This document shows, piece by piece, positions 34,399 through 44,853 of a stretch of DNA of 64,000 nt. Source of the stretch: Bradyrhizobium huanghuaihaiense (lineage in GTDB: Bacteria > Pseudomonadota > Alphaproteobacteria > Rhizobiales > Xanthobacteraceae); the NCBI RefSeq assembly GCF_007830635.1, contig NZ_VLLA01000002.1, positions 248,001-312,000 on the forward strand, written 5' to 3'. How positions within the stretch are numbered: position 1 is the first letter of the stretch; every line of letters starts with the position of its first letter. The notes under the pieces were generated by a model. It ran no database searches. It was not told the DNA's origin and saw nothing but the letters and a program-made list of their open reading frames with translations. The translations under genes and the position numbers were made by a program.

Positions 34399-37300
34399 GT
34401 GTCGATCTACGTCGCATTACACCACGTCACGCACTACAAATACGACCGCCCGATCGATCTTGGCCCGCAGACCATCCGCCTGCGGCCGGCGCCGCACACG
34501 CGCACGCCGGTCCTGAGCTATTCGCTCAAGGTCACGCCATCAAATCACTTCGTGAACTGGCAGCAGGACCCGCAAGGCAACTGGCTCGCCCGCTACGTCT
34601 TCCCGGAGAAGACCACCGAGCTGAAATTCGAGGTCGACTTCACGGCGCAGATGACCACGGTCAACCCGTTCGACTTCTTCGTCGAGCCCTATGCCGACAG
34701 CTTTCCGTTCGACTATCCGAAGGACCTGAAGACGGAGCTCGCGCCGTATCTCGAGACCATCAAGCCCGACCGCCTGTTCGCGAAATTTCTCGACACGATC
34801 CCGCACGAGGCGCCCAACACCGTCAACTTCCTGGTCGATCTCAATCGCGAGCTGCAGAAGAAGGTCAGCTACATCATCCGCATGGAGCCCGGCGTGCAGA
34901 CTCCGGAGGAGACGCTCGCCTCCGGCGCTGGATCATGCCGCGATTCCGCCTGGCTGCTGATCCAGACGCTGCGCCATCTCGGCCTCGCCGCGCGCTTCGT
35001 CTCGGGCTATCTGATCCAGATCCGTCCTGACATCGATCCGATCGAGGGACCGCCCGAGGTGGAGAACGATTTCACCGACCTGCACGCCTGGGCCGAGGTC
35101 TATCTGCCGGGCGCAGGCTGGATCGGGTTCGACGCCACCTCCGGCATGCTCGCGGGCGAGGGCCACATCCCGGTCGCCGCCACGCCGCATTATCGCTCGG
35201 CCGCGCCGATTTCGGGCGGTGCCGGCTTTGCCGAGGTCGAATTCGCCTTCGACATGAGCGTCAGGCGCATCCGCGAGGCGCCGCGCATCACAAAGCCGTT
35301 CTCCGATGAATCCTGGGCGCGGCTCAACGATCTCGGCGAGCAGGTCGACGGCGATCTCGCCGCGCAGGACGTGCGGCTCACCATGGGCGGCGAGCCGACC
35401 TTCGTCTCGGTCGACGATCTCGAAGCGGCGGAGTGGAATACGGAGGCGGTCGGTCCCACCAAGCGGGCGCTCGCGGACGATCTGATCCGCCGCCTGCGCA
35501 CGCGCTTCGGGCCCGGTGGGCTACTGCATTACGGCCAGGGCAAATGGTATCCCGGCGAGAGCCTGCCGCGCTGGGCCTTCGGGCTCTACTGGCGCAAGGA
35601 CGGCGTGCCGATCTGGAAGAACGCCGATCTCATCGCCAAGATCGAAAATCCGCGGCCCGCGCAGGTGAAGGACGCCGAGACCTTCATGGAAGGTACGGCG
35701 GCGCGGCTCGGCCTCGATCCCGGCTACATCATGCCGGCCTACGAGGACACAGCGCTTTGGCTACAGAAGGAAGCCGAGCTCCCCGTCAACGTCGATCCGA
35801 CCGACTCCAAATTGTCCGACCCGGAGGCGCGTGCGCGCATAGCGCGGGTGTTCGAGCAGGGCCTCAACACGCCGCGCGGCTTCGTGCTGCCGGTGCAGCG
35901 CTGGAACGCGCCGCCGCGCTGGCGCAGCGAGCGCTGGCAACTCCGGCGCAATCACCTGTTCCTGACACCGGGCGATTCACCGCTCGGCCTGCGCCTGCCG
36001 ATCGGTTCGCTCGGCTACGTTCCGCCCAACCAATATCCCTACATCATCGAGCGCGACCCGATGGAGCCGCGCGGCAAGCTGCCGGTGTTCACCCTCGCGG
36101 CGCGCCCGGAAGCGCCGCCCAGGGTTGCGCCCGAGCACCTCAACACATCCGTCCCGGTCCGCACCGCGATGTCGGTCGAGGTCCGCGATGGCGTGCTCTG
36201 CGCCTTCATGCCGCCGGTCGAGCGCATCGAGGATTATCTCGAACTGATCGCGGCGCTTGAAGCCACCGCCGAGGAGATGCAGCTCCAGGTCCATGTCGAG
36301 GGCTATCCGCCGCCGTTCGACCCGCGCATCGAGGTCATCAAGGTGACGCCCGACCCCGGAGTCATCGAGATCAACATTCAGCCGGCCAAGAGCTGGCGCG
36401 ATGCGGTCGAGATCACCTCCGGCCTCTATGAGGATGCCGGCAAGGTGCGTCTCGGTGCCAACCGCTTCCTGGTCGACGGCCGCCACACCGGCACCGGCGG
36501 CGGCAATCATGTCGTGGTCGGCGGCTCGAGCCCGCAGGACTCGCCGTTCCTGCGCCGTCCGGATCTGCTCAAGAGTCTCGTGCTGTACTGGCAGCGCCAT
36601 CCCTCGCTGTCCTATTTCTTCTCGGGCCTCTTCATCGGCCCGACCAGCCAGGCGCCGCGCATCGACGAGGCGCGTCACGACAGCATCTACGAGCTCGAGA
36701 TCGCGCTCTCGCACGTGCCGCCGCCCGGCTACCAGACGCCGCTATGGCTGGTGGACCGGCTGTTCCGGCACCTGCTCGTCGACATCACCGGCAACACCCA
36801 CCGCGCCGAGATATGCATCGACAAGCTCTATTCGCCGGAAGGGCCGACCGGCCGCCTCGGCCTCGTCGAATTCCGCGCGCTCGAAATGCCGCCGGATCCG
36901 CGCATGTCGCTGGCGCAGCAGCTCCTGATCCGCGCGCTGATCGCAAAGTTCTGGCGCGAGCCGCAAGCCGGCAAGTTCGTGCGCTGGGGCACGGCGCTGC
37001 ATGACCGCTTCATGCTGCCGCATTTCATCTGGGAGGATTTTCAGGACGTGCTCTCCGAGCTCAAGCAGTTCGGCTATCCGTTCGAGCCGGAATGGTATCT
37101 GGCCCAGCTCGAATTCCGCTTTCCCGCCTTCGGCCGTGTCCATCATGGCGGCGTGACGCTGGAGCTGCGGCAGGCGCTGGAGCCGTGGCACGTGCTCGGC
37201 GAGGAGGGCTCGGCCGGCGGCACCGTGCGCTATGTCGATAGCTCGGTCGAGCGGCTCCAGGTCAAGGCGGAGGGCTTTGTCGAGGGCCGCCACATCGTCA

Positions 37301-37668
37301 CCTGCAACGGCCGCCGCCTGCCAATGACCTCGACTGGCCGCTCGGCGGAGGCCGTGGCCGGCGTCCGCTTCAAGGCCTGGCAGCCGGCCTCCGGCCTGCA
37401 CCCGACCATTCCGGTCCACGCACCGCTGACTTTTGACCTCATAGATACCTGGAACGGCCGCTCGCTCGGCGGCTGCGTCTACCACGTCGCCCATCCCGGT
37501 GGGCGCAACTACGACACCAAGCCGGTCAACACCTATGAGGCCGAGGCGCGGCGGCTGGCGCGCTTCCAGGACCACGGCCATACCCCGGGTCCGATGCAGC
37601 CGCCGCCCGAGGAACGCACAAATGAATTTCCGCTGACCCTCGACTTGCGGACCCCGCTCCTGCAATGA
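34399..37668 (+). CDS. Transglutaminase-DUF2126 protein
   Basis: This 1089-residue protein has an N-terminal bacterial transglutaminase-like half with its Cys-His-Asp triad: C in [12 protein letters not shown] (near residue 179), H in [10 protein letters not shown] and D in GFDATSG. A large DUF2126 half follows (about residues 320-1089; [35 protein letters not shown]). Proteins like this occur with circularly permuted ATP-grasp and alpha-E proteins in predicted peptide-ligase systems of unknown product. Start: GTG 34399 fits the family N-terminus ([17 protein letters not shown]). The frame continues upstream without a good ribosome site. It is first of three genes spaced 27 and -4 bases. Confidence 0.88.
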   Translation: MSIYVALHHVTHYKYDRPIDLGPQTIRLRPAPHTRTPVLSYSLKVTPSNHFVNWQQDPQGNWLARYVFPEKTTELKFEVDFTAQMTTVNPFDFFVEPYADSFPFDYPKDLKTELAPYLETIKPDRLFAKFLDTIPHEAPNTVNFLVDLNRELQKKVSYIIRMEPGVQTPEETLASGAGSCRDSAWLLIQTLRHLGLAARFVSGYLIQIRPDIDPIEGPPEVENDFTDLHAWAEVYLPGAGWIGFDATSGMLAGEGHIPVAATPHYRSAAPISGGAGFAEVEFAFDMSVRRIREAPRITKPFSDESWARLNDLGEQVDGDLAAQDVRLTMGGEPTFVSVDDLEAAEWNTEAVGPTKRALADDLIRRLRTRFGPGGLLHYGQGKWYPGESLPRWAFGLYWRKDGVPIWKNADLIAKIENPRPAQVKDAETFMEGTAARLGLDPGYIMPAYEDTALWLQKEAELPVNVDPTDSKLSDPEARARIARVFEQGLNTPRGFVLPVQRWNAPPRWRSERWQLRRNHLFLTPGDSPLGLRLPIGSLGYVPPNQYPYIIERDPMEPRGKLPVFTLAARPEAPPRVAPEHLNTSVPVRTAMSVEVRDGVLCAFMPPVERIEDYLELIAALEATAEEMQLQVHVEGYPPPFDPRIEVIKVTPDPGVIEINIQPAKSWRDAVEITSGLYEDAGKVRLGANRFLVDGRHTGTGGGNHVVVGGSSPQDSPFLRRPDLLKSLVLYWQRHPSLSYFFSGLFIGPTSQAPRIDEARHDSIYELEIALSHVPPPGYQTPLWLVDRLFRHLLVDITGNTHRAEICIDKLYSPEGPTGRLGLVEFRALEMPPDPRMSLAQQLLIRALIAKFWREPQAGKFVRWGTALHDRFMLPHFIWEDFQDVLSELKQFGYPFEPEWYLAQLEFRFPAFGRVHHGGVTLELRQALEPWHVLGEEGSAGGTVRYVDSSVERLQVKAEGFVEGRHIVTCNGRRLPMTSTGRSAEAVAGVRFKAWQPASGLHPTIPVHAPLTFDLIDTWNGRSLGGCVYHVAHPGGRNYDTKPVNTYEAEARRLARFQDHGHTPGPMQPPPEERTNEFPLTLDLRTPLLQ

Positions 37669-37695
37669 GTATGAGGGTGGGGGAGGGAAAGGCCC

Positions 37696-40209
37696 ATGGG
37701 CGAGGGCGCAGCCGAAGACAACGACCAGGCGGGCAGGGCACAGGCCCGGCAGCGGATCGCGCAATGGGTTCGCGACTATAGCCGTCTGCCGGGTATTCCC
37801 GACGAGTTCCTTGGGCCTGACGGTGGGCCGCGCGCGGTCTGGAGCCGCTTCTTCGACGCCTTCGCCGCGCTCGCGCCCGACGAGATCGAGCGGCGCTTCG
37901 GCATGGCCGACCGTCACCTCCGCGAGGCCGGCGTCACCTACCGCGCCCCCGGCGACAGCGCCGACCGGCCCTGGTCGCTGAGCCATCTGCCGCTGCTGAT
38001 CGACGAGGCCGACTGGCAGCAGCTCTGCGCCGGCATCACCCAGCGCGCCGAGCTGCTCGAGCTCGTGCTGCGCGACATCTATGGCGAGGGGCGCCTCGTT
38101 GCGGAAGGCGCGCTGCCCGCGGCCGCGATCGCCGGCAGCCCCGAATATCTCCGCCCCGTCTGCGGCGTGCCGCCGCCCGGCGGGCGCTACCTCTCGATCT
38201 ATGCTGCCGATGTCGGCCGCGGTCCCGACGGGCGCTGGTGGGTGCTCGGCGACCGCACCCAGGCGCCGTCAGGCGCGGGCTACGCGCTGGAGAACCGCCT
38301 GGTGCTCTCGCGCGCCTTCTCAGATCTCTACAAGTCGATGAACGTGCCGCGCGTTGCCCCGTTCTTCGAGGCATTCCGCGACAGTCTGCGGGCGCGCGCC
38401 GATCGCGACGAGCCGCGGATCGGCGTGCTGACGCCCGGCAGCTTCAGCGAGACCTATTTCGAGCATGCGACGCTGGCGCGCTATCTCGGCTTCCTCCTGG
38501 TCGAGGGCGACGATCTCGCCGTCAGCGACAATCGCATCCACATCCGCACCGTCGCCGGTCTGAAGCGGCTCGACGTGCTCTTGCGCCGCGTCGATTCCAA
38601 CTCGCTCGATCCGCTCGAGCTCGACGCCTCCTCGCGGCTCGGCGTACCCGGTCTGATCGACGTGCTGCGCAAGGACGGCGTCGTCGTCGCCAATATGCCG
38701 GGCTCGGGCGTCTTGGAGGCGCGGGCGATGCTCGGCTTCCTGCCGGCGCTGAGCCGCCGCCTGCTCGGCGAAGAGCTGAAGATGCCGCACATCGCGACCT
38801 GGTGGTGCGGCCAGCGCAGCGCGCGCGACGAGGTGTTGTCGCGGCTCGACGAGGTCGCGATCGAGGGCGCCTATCGCCGCGGCGTTCCCGGCTTCTATTC
38901 GAGCGGCCCGGTGCTGGCGAGCGAGCTCGATGCCGCCGGGCGCCAGCGCCTGATCGACGCCATCGCCGCGCGCGGCATGGACTATGTCGGCCAGGAGGTG
39001 GTGCGGCTCTCGACCATGCCGGTGTGGGAGCAGGGCCAGATCACGCCGCGTCCCTTCGTGCTGCGCGTGTTCGCAGCCGCCACGGCCGACGGCTGGGCCA
39101 TCATGCCCGGCGGCTTCTGCCGGATCGCCGAGCAGGCCGACGCGCCCGCGGTGTCGATGGGCGACGGTGCCCGCGCCGCCGACGTCTGGGTGGTCTCCGA
39201 CAAGCAGGTCTCGACCGCGACGCTCTTGCCCGCGACCGACAAGGTCCGCATCCGCCGCATCGCCGGCGTGCTGCCGAGCCGCGCCGCCGACAATCTGTTC
39301 TGGCTCGGCCGCTATCTCGAACGCGCCGAGGCGACGCTGCGCCTGGTGCGCGCGCTGGGATCGCCCAGCGGGCCCAACAAGGGCACCGCGGCCTCGCTGC
39401 AATCGTCCGAACGCATCCAGCGCATACTGGTGGCCTGGGGCGCGATCTCGCAGACCTCGCGCGCGGCATCCGGGCGCATCATCGCCGAAGCGTTGCAGAG
39501 CGAGGCGCGCTTCGGCTCGGCGCTGTCGCTGGTGCGCGCGGCGCAGCGCACCGCGACGTCCTTGCGCGAGCGGCTGTCGCCGGATGCCTGGCAGGTCATC
39601 ACCGAGATGGCCGAGCGGCTCGCTTACGAGGTCGACGACGACGACAGCGTGCTCAGCGCCGCCGAGTTGACCCTGCAGGAGCTGGCGAGCTTTGCGGGCC
39701 TTGCGCAGGAGAACATGAACCGCGCCGCCGGCTGGCGTTTCCTCGACATCGGCCGCCGCACCGAGCGTGCCATCAACACCACGCGCTTTGCACGTCAATT
39801 TGCATATGACGAGGCCGGCGACGAGGATCTCGACATCCTGCTGACGCTGGTGGATTCGCAGATCACCTACCGCTCGCGCTATTTGCTGGCGCCGATCCTG
39901 GCGCCGGTGCGTGACCTCGCGGTGCTCGACAGCTACAATCCGCGCTCGGTGGCGTTCCAGGTCGCGACGCTGAACGAGCACATCGCGGCGCTGCCGAGCC
40001 TGAAGGAGCACGGCCTGATCGAGCAGCCGCAGCGGCTTGCCGTGGCGGTGCAGGCGATGCTGGCGACGGCCGAAGCCGAGAAGCTCGAGGTCAAGACGCT
40101 GTTCGCGCTGGAGCAGGATCTGCTCAGCCTCGCCGAGGCGATCGGGCTGCACTATTTCCCGCACGGACCCAATGCCAGCCGGCCGGAAAAGCTGACGGGG
40201 CTGGCGTGA
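37696..40209 (+). CDS. Circularly permuted ATP-grasp ligase fused to alpha-E domain
   Basis: This 837-residue two-part protein starts with a circularly permuted ATP-grasp domain (DUF404/407 type) over about residues 60-500: LRDIYGEGRLVAEGALP, RWWVLGDRTQAPSGAGYALENR, GVLTPGSFSETYFEHATLAR and PRPFVLRVF. The C-terminal alpha-E (DUF403) helical domain begins near residue 520 with AADNLFWLGRYLERAE and includes GWRFLDIGRRTERA. In many bacteria these are separate genes; here they are joined. ATP-grasp enzymes form amide bonds, so peptide or peptide-like synthesis is predicted. It lies between two transglutaminases, with GTGA overlap to the next. Confidence 0.88.
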   Translation: MGEGAAEDNDQAGRAQARQRIAQWVRDYSRLPGIPDEFLGPDGGPRAVWSRFFDAFAALAPDEIERRFGMADRHLREAGVTYRAPGDSADRPWSLSHLPLLIDEADWQQLCAGITQRAELLELVLRDIYGEGRLVAEGALPAAAIAGSPEYLRPVCGVPPPGGRYLSIYAADVGRGPDGRWWVLGDRTQAPSGAGYALENRLVLSRAFSDLYKSMNVPRVAPFFEAFRDSLRARADRDEPRIGVLTPGSFSETYFEHATLARYLGFLLVEGDDLAVSDNRIHIRTVAGLKRLDVLLRRVDSNSLDPLELDASSRLGVPGLIDVLRKDGVVVANMPGSGVLEARAMLGFLPALSRRLLGEELKMPHIATWWCGQRSARDEVLSRLDEVAIEGAYRRGVPGFYSSGPVLASELDAAGRQRLIDAIAARGMDYVGQEVVRLSTMPVWEQGQITPRPFVLRVFAAATADGWAIMPGGFCRIAEQADAPAVSMGDGARAADVWVVSDKQVSTATLLPATDKVRIRRIAGVLPSRAADNLFWLGRYLERAEATLRLVRALGSPSGPNKGTAASLQSSERIQRILVAWGAISQTSRAASGRIIAEALQSEARFGSALSLVRAAQRTATSLRERLSPDAWQVITEMAERLAYEVDDDDSVLSAAELTLQELASFAGLAQENMNRAAGWRFLDIGRRTERAINTTRFARQFAYDEAGDEDLDILLTLVDSQITYRSRYLLAPILAPVRDLAVLDSYNPRSVAFQVATLNEHIAALPSLKEHGLIEQPQRLAVAVQAMLATAEAEKLEVKTLFALEQDLLSLAEAIGLHYFPHGPNASRPEKLTGLA

Positions 40210-41084
40210 TCTACGACATCCGTCACGTCACGACCTACGAATACGAAAGTCCGGTCAGCTTCGCCCGCTGCACGCTGCGGCTGGAGCCCAGAAGCGGCAA
40301 CGGCCAGGAGCTGATCTCGCACCGGGTCGAGATCCGTCCGCGCCCGTCCGAGCGCAACGTCCGTCGCGACTTTTTCGGCACGCTGACCGAGAGCGTCGTC
40401 ATCGAGGCCGCGCATCGAAACTTGCGCATCGACTCTCGCTCGCGCGTCTCCGTCTTGCGCCAGCCGCCGGCGCGCGATGCGGACAGTCCGTCCTGGGAGA
40501 GCATTCGCGACATCGCGTTCGAAGCGACCAGCCTCGGGCCGTCCTCGCCGGTCGGCTATGTCTTTGCGAGCCCCCTGGTGCCGGTGCTGCGCCCGGTCAG
40601 CGCCTATGCGGCGGAGAGCTTTCCGCCCGGCGAGGGCGTCCTCAAAGGCGCGGTCGATCTCATGCATCGCATTCGCAACCAGTTTCGCTACGACCCCAAG
40701 GCCACCGTGATCTCGACGCCGCTGAACGAGGTCTTCGACAAGCGTCACGGGGTCTGCCAGGATTTTGCCCATGTGATGATCGCAGGGCTGCGCGGACTCG
40801 GTCTGCCGGCGGCCTATGTCAGCGGTTACTTGCGGACCATTCCGCCGCCGGGCCAGCCGCGCCTGCAGGGCGCCGACGCCACCCATGCCTGGGTGTCGCT
40901 GTGGTGCGGGACGGAGCTGGGCTGGGTCGATTTCGACCCGACCAACGATCTTCTGGTCGCGAACGACCATATCGTGCTCGCGGTCGCACGCGACTTCTCC
41001 GACGTCTCGCCGGTCGACGGCATCATCGTCGGCTCGCCCAAGCAGAAGCTCGGCGTCGCCGTCGACGTGCTGCTGGTGGAGTGA
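40206..41084 (+). CDS. Transglutaminase-like cysteine protease/ligase
   Basis: This 292-residue bacterial transglutaminase-like protein has an N-terminal beta region (YDIRHVTTYEYESPVSFARC) and the catalytic triad: C in GVCQDFAHVMIAGLRGLGLPA, H in DATHAWVSLWC and D in DFDPTNDL. It closes the three-gene module. Its GTG start overlaps the stop of the ATP-grasp gene (GTGA at 40206-40209), so expression is coupled. It may hydrolyse or transfer a peptide made by the ligase. The Anbu-type proteasome-like hydrolase often found with this module is not seen here. Confidence 0.87.
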   Translation: MIYDIRHVTTYEYESPVSFARCTLRLEPRSGNGQELISHRVEIRPRPSERNVRRDFFGTLTESVVIEAAHRNLRIDSRSRVSVLRQPPARDADSPSWESIRDIAFEATSLGPSSPVGYVFASPLVPVLRPVSAYAAESFPPGEGVLKGAVDLMHRIRNQFRYDPKATVISTPLNEVFDKRHGVCQDFAHVMIAGLRGLGLPAAYVSGYLRTIPPPGQPRLQGADATHAWVSLWCGTELGWVDFDPTNDLLVANDHIVLAVARDFSDVSPVDGIIVGSPKQKLGVAVDVLLVE

Positions 41085-41408
41085 CGGCGCGCTCCGCCGT
41101 CCTGGCCGCGAAGACGATGCAGGCGCATGCGCCAGGCTGCGGTGCATTGCGCCAGCCTTGCGCTGACGTCCGATAAAGCGAATTTGATTTCCGCGCCTGG
41201 GCGGAGCCCAAGACCGGTCGGGTCCGGCTGTGTCGAGCCGTGACCGCAACCACGATCTCGCAGGGCACAAGAGTAACTTAATTTACGGATTTTGCGCCCG
41301 GGATTTGGTCCCTCGGCCCAAGTTGGGCTATGCTGGCCCTCGCGTCGAGGACAACAATGGGACGTCGGGAGCTGGCGTGGGACACCACCGACAAGCGGGG
41401 CTGCATCC
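41085..41408. other. Intergenic region upstream of the HD-domain gene
   Basis: This 324-base gap holds no convincing gene. It contains an AT-rich stretch (AGTAACTTAATTTACGGATT, 41271-41290) and a short palindrome GCCCAAGTTGGGC at 41316-41328, either of which could belong to the promoter of the gene at 41409. No terminator or repeat family member was recognised. Confidence 0.5.
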
Positions 41409-42236
41409 ATGATGACGTTGCCAAGACTGGCGGCTGAATCCCTGGAGAAGTTGCTGGGCACGTTCATGCGTCGGCGGTACGACGAGGACTCTGCAAGGAT
41501 TGTAGAGGGGGCGACGCGTACGGCACTTGAGTGCATTGGCAACAGTGACGCGCTCTACCACAATATCGAGCATACCATGCTGGTGACGCTCGCGGGCCAG
41601 GCGATCCTCCAGGGCCGCCATCTGCATGCGCACCTCTCGGCGGAGGATTACACCCACATCCTGGTCGCCTGCCTCGCCCATGACATCGGCTATGTCCGAG
41701 GCCTGTTCGAGGAGGATGACGAGGACGGCTTCGTGATCGATGCGGCCGGGACCAAGGTCTCGTTGCCGCGCGGTGCATCGGATGCCAGTCTCATGATGTA
41801 TCACGTTGATCGGTCGAAGCTTTACGTAGAGCAGCGGCTTCAGCCCGTCGAAGGCCTCGACAGTGAGCGCATTGCCCGCGCCATCGAGGGAACGCGTTTT
41901 CCGGCCCGCGAGGGTCAGGACTACGACGAGGACGCCTCGATCCTGCGCGCCGCCGATTTCATCGGCCAGCTCGGCGATCCCAATTATCTGCGCAAGGCCA
42001 ATGCGCTCTACTACGAGTTTGAGGAAGTGGGCATGAACCGGCAGCTCGGCTACGACTCGCCCGCCGACATCGTGAACCGCTATCCACAATTCTACTGGAA
42101 CAGCGTCGCCCCGCACATCCAGACCGAGATCGGCTATCTCAACAAGACCGAGATCGGCCGGCAGTGGATCGCCAATCTCTACAGCAACGTGTTTCGCGCC
42201 GAACGCGACATCTCGCTGTCCGGGCCGCAGAAGTAG
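41409..42236 (+). CDS. HD-domain metal-dependent phosphohydrolase
   Basis: This 275-residue soluble protein contains an HD fold: H in ALYHNIEHTML, the HD pair in LVACLAHDIGYVRGLF, and a downstream D in SILRAADFIGQLGD. These residues bind two metals in HD phosphodiesterases and nucleotidases. There are no other sensor domains. The substrate is unknown; cyclic or deoxynucleotides are typical. Start: ATG 41409 (ATG 41412 is possible). It stands alone after a 324-base upstream region. Confidence 0.78.
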   Translation: MMTLPRLAAESLEKLLGTFMRRRYDEDSARIVEGATRTALECIGNSDALYHNIEHTMLVTLAGQAILQGRHLHAHLSAEDYTHILVACLAHDIGYVRGLFEEDDEDGFVIDAAGTKVSLPRGASDASLMMYHVDRSKLYVEQRLQPVEGLDSERIARAIEGTRFPAREGQDYDEDASILRAADFIGQLGDPNYLRKANALYYEFEEVGMNRQLGYDSPADIVNRYPQFYWNSVAPHIQTEIGYLNKTEIGRQWIANLYSNVFRAERDISLSGPQK

Positions 42237-42243
42237 GGCTCTT

Positions 42244-42319
42244 GTAGCCCGGATGAGCGAAGCGATATCCGGGGTCGGCGGCGCGAAGTCCCGGATGTCG
42301 CTTCGCTCATCCGGGCTAC
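42244..42319. repeat. Palindromic intergenic repeat (GTAGCCCGGATGAGCGAAGCG family)
   Basis: GTAGCCCGGATGAGCGAAG at the left is the exact complement of CTTCGCTCATCCGGGCTAC at the right; inner ATATCCGGGG and CCCGGATGT are near complements. It starts 8 bases after the HD gene stop. Confidence 0.8.
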
Positions 42320-42344
42320 AAATGTCCGACTCCGTGAGCAAACT

Positions 42345-43235
42345 ATGCAACAAAAAACCATCACCACGGATGTCCTCGACATCGCCTATCTCGACTACGG
42401 CGCGCCCGACGGCTGGCCCTGCATCATGGGCCACGGCTTTCCCTATGACGTGAACGCCTATGCCGCGGCCGCGCCGATCATCGCGCAGGCGGGCGCGCGC
42501 GTGCTGGTGCCCTGGCTGCGCGGCTACGGGCCGACGCGTTTCCGCTCCAACGCAACACCGCGCTCCGGCGAGCAGGCCGCGCTGGGCGCCGATCTGCTCG
42601 CCTTCATGGACGCGCTTCGCATCGAACGCGCAATCGTCGGTGGCTACGACTGGGGCGGACGCGCGGCCTGCGTGGTCTCTGCGTTGTATCCCGAGCGCGT
42701 CGTCGGGCTCGTCTCCGGCAATTCCTACAACATCCAGAACATCGCCCGATCCATGGAGCCGGCCTCACCGGCGGAGGAGGCCGCGCTCTGGTATCAATAT
42801 CTCTTCCACAACGAGCGCGGCCGCCGCGCGCTGGAACGCAACCGGCGCGGCTTCGCCCGCCAGCTCTGGTCGATGTGGTCGCCGACATGGGCCTTCGACG
42901 ATCCGACGTTCGAGAACAGCGCTGTGTCCTTCGACAACCCCGACTTCGTCGACGTCGTGATCCACTCCTATCGCCACCGCTATGCGCTGGTCGAAGGCGA
43001 TCCCGCCTATGCCGCGATCGAAGAAAAGCTCGCCGCGCAACCTCCGATCCGCGTCCCGACCATCGCGATCGACGGCGACAGCGACGGCGTCAATCCCGGC
43101 ACCGCGCACCATGCGCGCAAGTTCGAGGGCTTCTTCGAGCGCCGCGTGTTCGCCGACGCCGGCCATAATTTGCCGCAGGAGCGGCCGGCCGAATGGGCGC
43201 AGGCCGTGCTGGACGTGCGCGCAGCCGGGTCCTGA
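42345..43235 (+). CDS. Alpha/beta hydrolase, epoxide-hydrolase-like (Asp nucleophile)
   Basis: This 296-residue alpha/beta-hydrolase protein has the oxyanion motif HGFP and a nucleophile elbow GGYDWGGRAA, where the nucleophile is aspartate, as in epoxide hydrolases and haloalkane dehalogenases rather than esterases. The acid is probably in DGDSDGVNPG and the histidine in DAGHNLPQE. A cap region of about 80 residues lies between. No signal peptide. It is followed by the Rieske-FAD gene 78 bases later, but no shared pathway is evident. Whether it opens epoxides or removes halide cannot be told from sequence alone. Confidence 0.8.
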   Translation: MQQKTITTDVLDIAYLDYGAPDGWPCIMGHGFPYDVNAYAAAAPIIAQAGARVLVPWLRGYGPTRFRSNATPRSGEQAALGADLLAFMDALRIERAIVGGYDWGGRAACVVSALYPERVVGLVSGNSYNIQNIARSMEPASPAEEAALWYQYLFHNERGRRALERNRRGFARQLWSMWSPTWAFDDPTFENSAVSFDNPDFVDVVIHSYRHRYALVEGDPAYAAIEEKLAAQPPIRVPTIAIDGDSDGVNPGTAHHARKFEGFFERRVFADAGHNLPQERPAEWAQAVLDVRAAGS

Positions 43236-43313
43236 TTTTCGCGATCGCGGGAACTTTTCGCTCATCCCGCCGTCCAATTCCTGAGTTGCGCGTGAGGCTG
43301 TCAGGAGGTGACC

Positions 43314-44837
43314 ATGAGCGAGGACAAGAAGCCAAGCGGGCCGGATCTGACCACGGGCGTATCGCTCGCCGACTTCAAGGACGGCAAGCTGCTCGGCCAT
43401 GTCGGGGACGAAGACGTCCTGCTGGTGCAGGCCGGCGGCGAGATCTTTGCGATCGAGCCCGCCTGCAGCCACTATCACGGTCCGCTCGCCGAAGGCCTGG
43501 TCGTGGACGACACCATCCGCTGCCCCTGGCATCACGCCTGCTTCTCCTTGCGCACAGGCGAGGCTAGTCGTCCGCCGGCATTGAATGCGCTGGCGGTGTG
43601 GGAGGTGACACGGGACCAGGACAGGATTCTGGTTCAGCGCAAGCGTGAGGCGCCGAAGCCGTCGGCAGCGCATCGTACTGCGCCGACATCCGAAAAGTTC
43701 GTCATCGTCGGCGGCGGCGCCGCAGGCTTCGCCGCGGCCGAGACGCTCCGGCGCGAAGGCTTTGCCGGCGCCATCACCATGCTGAGCAACGACGGCGCGA
43801 TGCCGGTTGACCGGCCCAATCTCTCCAAGGATTACCTTGCCGGCAACGCGCCGGAGGACTGGCTGCCGCTGCGGGGCGAGGACTACTATCAGAGCGCCGG
43901 CATCGATCTCAGGCTCAGCACGAACGTTGCGGCGATCGATCCAAGAGCACGCAGCGTGACCCTCGGCAATGGCGACAAGCTGCCATTCGACCGCTTGCTG
44001 CTCGCGACCGGCGCCGAGCCCATCAAGCTGCAGATCCCGGGCGCGGAGCAGCCGCACGTCCATACCTTGCGCTCCGTCGCCGACAGCCGCGCCATCCTCA
44101 AGGCCGCCGGCAGCGCGAAGCGTGCTTTGGTGATCGGCGCCAGCTTCATCGGCCTGGAAGTTGCGGCGTCCTTGCGAGCGCGCAAGCTGGAGGTGCATGT
44201 CGTCGCGCCCGAGGAGCGACCGATGCAGAAGGTGCTCGGGTCCGAGATGGGCGACTTCATTCGCACGCTGCATGAAGAGAATGGCGTCAACTTCCACCTC
44301 GAGGACACGGTGGAGAGGCTCGAGGGTAGCCGCGCCACGCTGAAGAGCGGCGCCGTCATCGAGGCAGACCTGGTCGTGGTCGGCATCGGCGTCAGGCCGC
44401 GCCTTGCGCTGGCCGAGCAGGCGGGGCTTGCCGCCGATCGCGGCGTCAGCGTGACTGAATTTCTCGAAACCAGCGTCGCTGGCATCTTCGCCGCCGGCGA
44501 CATCGCGCGCTGGCCCGATCCGCATTCGCGGCACACCATCCGCGTCGAGCATTGGGTGGTGGCGGAGCGCCAGGGCCAGACCGCGGCGCGCAACATGCTC
44601 GGCAGGCGCGAACGCTTCGACGCCGTGCCGTTCTTCTGGTCCCAGCACTACGACGTCCCGATCAACTATGTCGGTCACGCCGAGAGCTTCGACGACATCG
44701 TCATCGACGGCAGCATTTCCGGCAGGGACTGCCTGCTGAAGTACCGCAAGGGCGGCCACGTGCTTGCCGTCGCTTCAATTTATCGCGATCTGGACAATCT
44801 CAGGGCCGAGCTCGAGATGGAGCGCTCGCGCGGCTGA
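43314..44837 (+). CDS. Rieske-FAD pyridine nucleotide-disulphide oxidoreductase (AIFM3-like)
   Basis: This 507-residue fusion has an N-terminal Rieske domain with [2Fe-2S] ligands CSHYHG and CPWHHAC (CxH then CxxH, about residues 51-74), followed by a flavoprotein reductase. The FAD site is VIVGGGAAGFAAAETL near 125, the NAD(P)H site is ALVIGASFIGLEVAASL, and the second FAD motif is GIFAAGDIARWPD. It resembles ferredoxin reductases of oxygenase systems and the AIFM3 protein. It could pass electrons from NAD(P)H through its own Rieske centre to an unseen partner. Start: ATG 43314 with AGGAGG upstream. A FixK-like box follows the gene. Confidence 0.87.
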   Translation: MSEDKKPSGPDLTTGVSLADFKDGKLLGHVGDEDVLLVQAGGEIFAIEPACSHYHGPLAEGLVVDDTIRCPWHHACFSLRTGEASRPPALNALAVWEVTRDQDRILVQRKREAPKPSAAHRTAPTSEKFVIVGGGAAGFAAAETLRREGFAGAITMLSNDGAMPVDRPNLSKDYLAGNAPEDWLPLRGEDYYQSAGIDLRLSTNVAAIDPRARSVTLGNGDKLPFDRLLLATGAEPIKLQIPGAEQPHVHTLRSVADSRAILKAAGSAKRALVIGASFIGLEVAASLRARKLEVHVVAPEERPMQKVLGSEMGDFIRTLHEENGVNFHLEDTVERLEGSRATLKSGAVIEADLVVVGIGVRPRLALAEQAGLAADRGVSVTEFLETSVAGIFAAGDIARWPDPHSRHTIRVEHWVVAERQGQTAARNMLGRRERFDAVPFFWSQHYDVPINYVGHAESFDDIVIDGSISGRDCLLKYRKGGHVLAVASIYRDLDNLRAELEMERSRG

Positions 44838-44853
44838 TGCACCGCATTCGATC

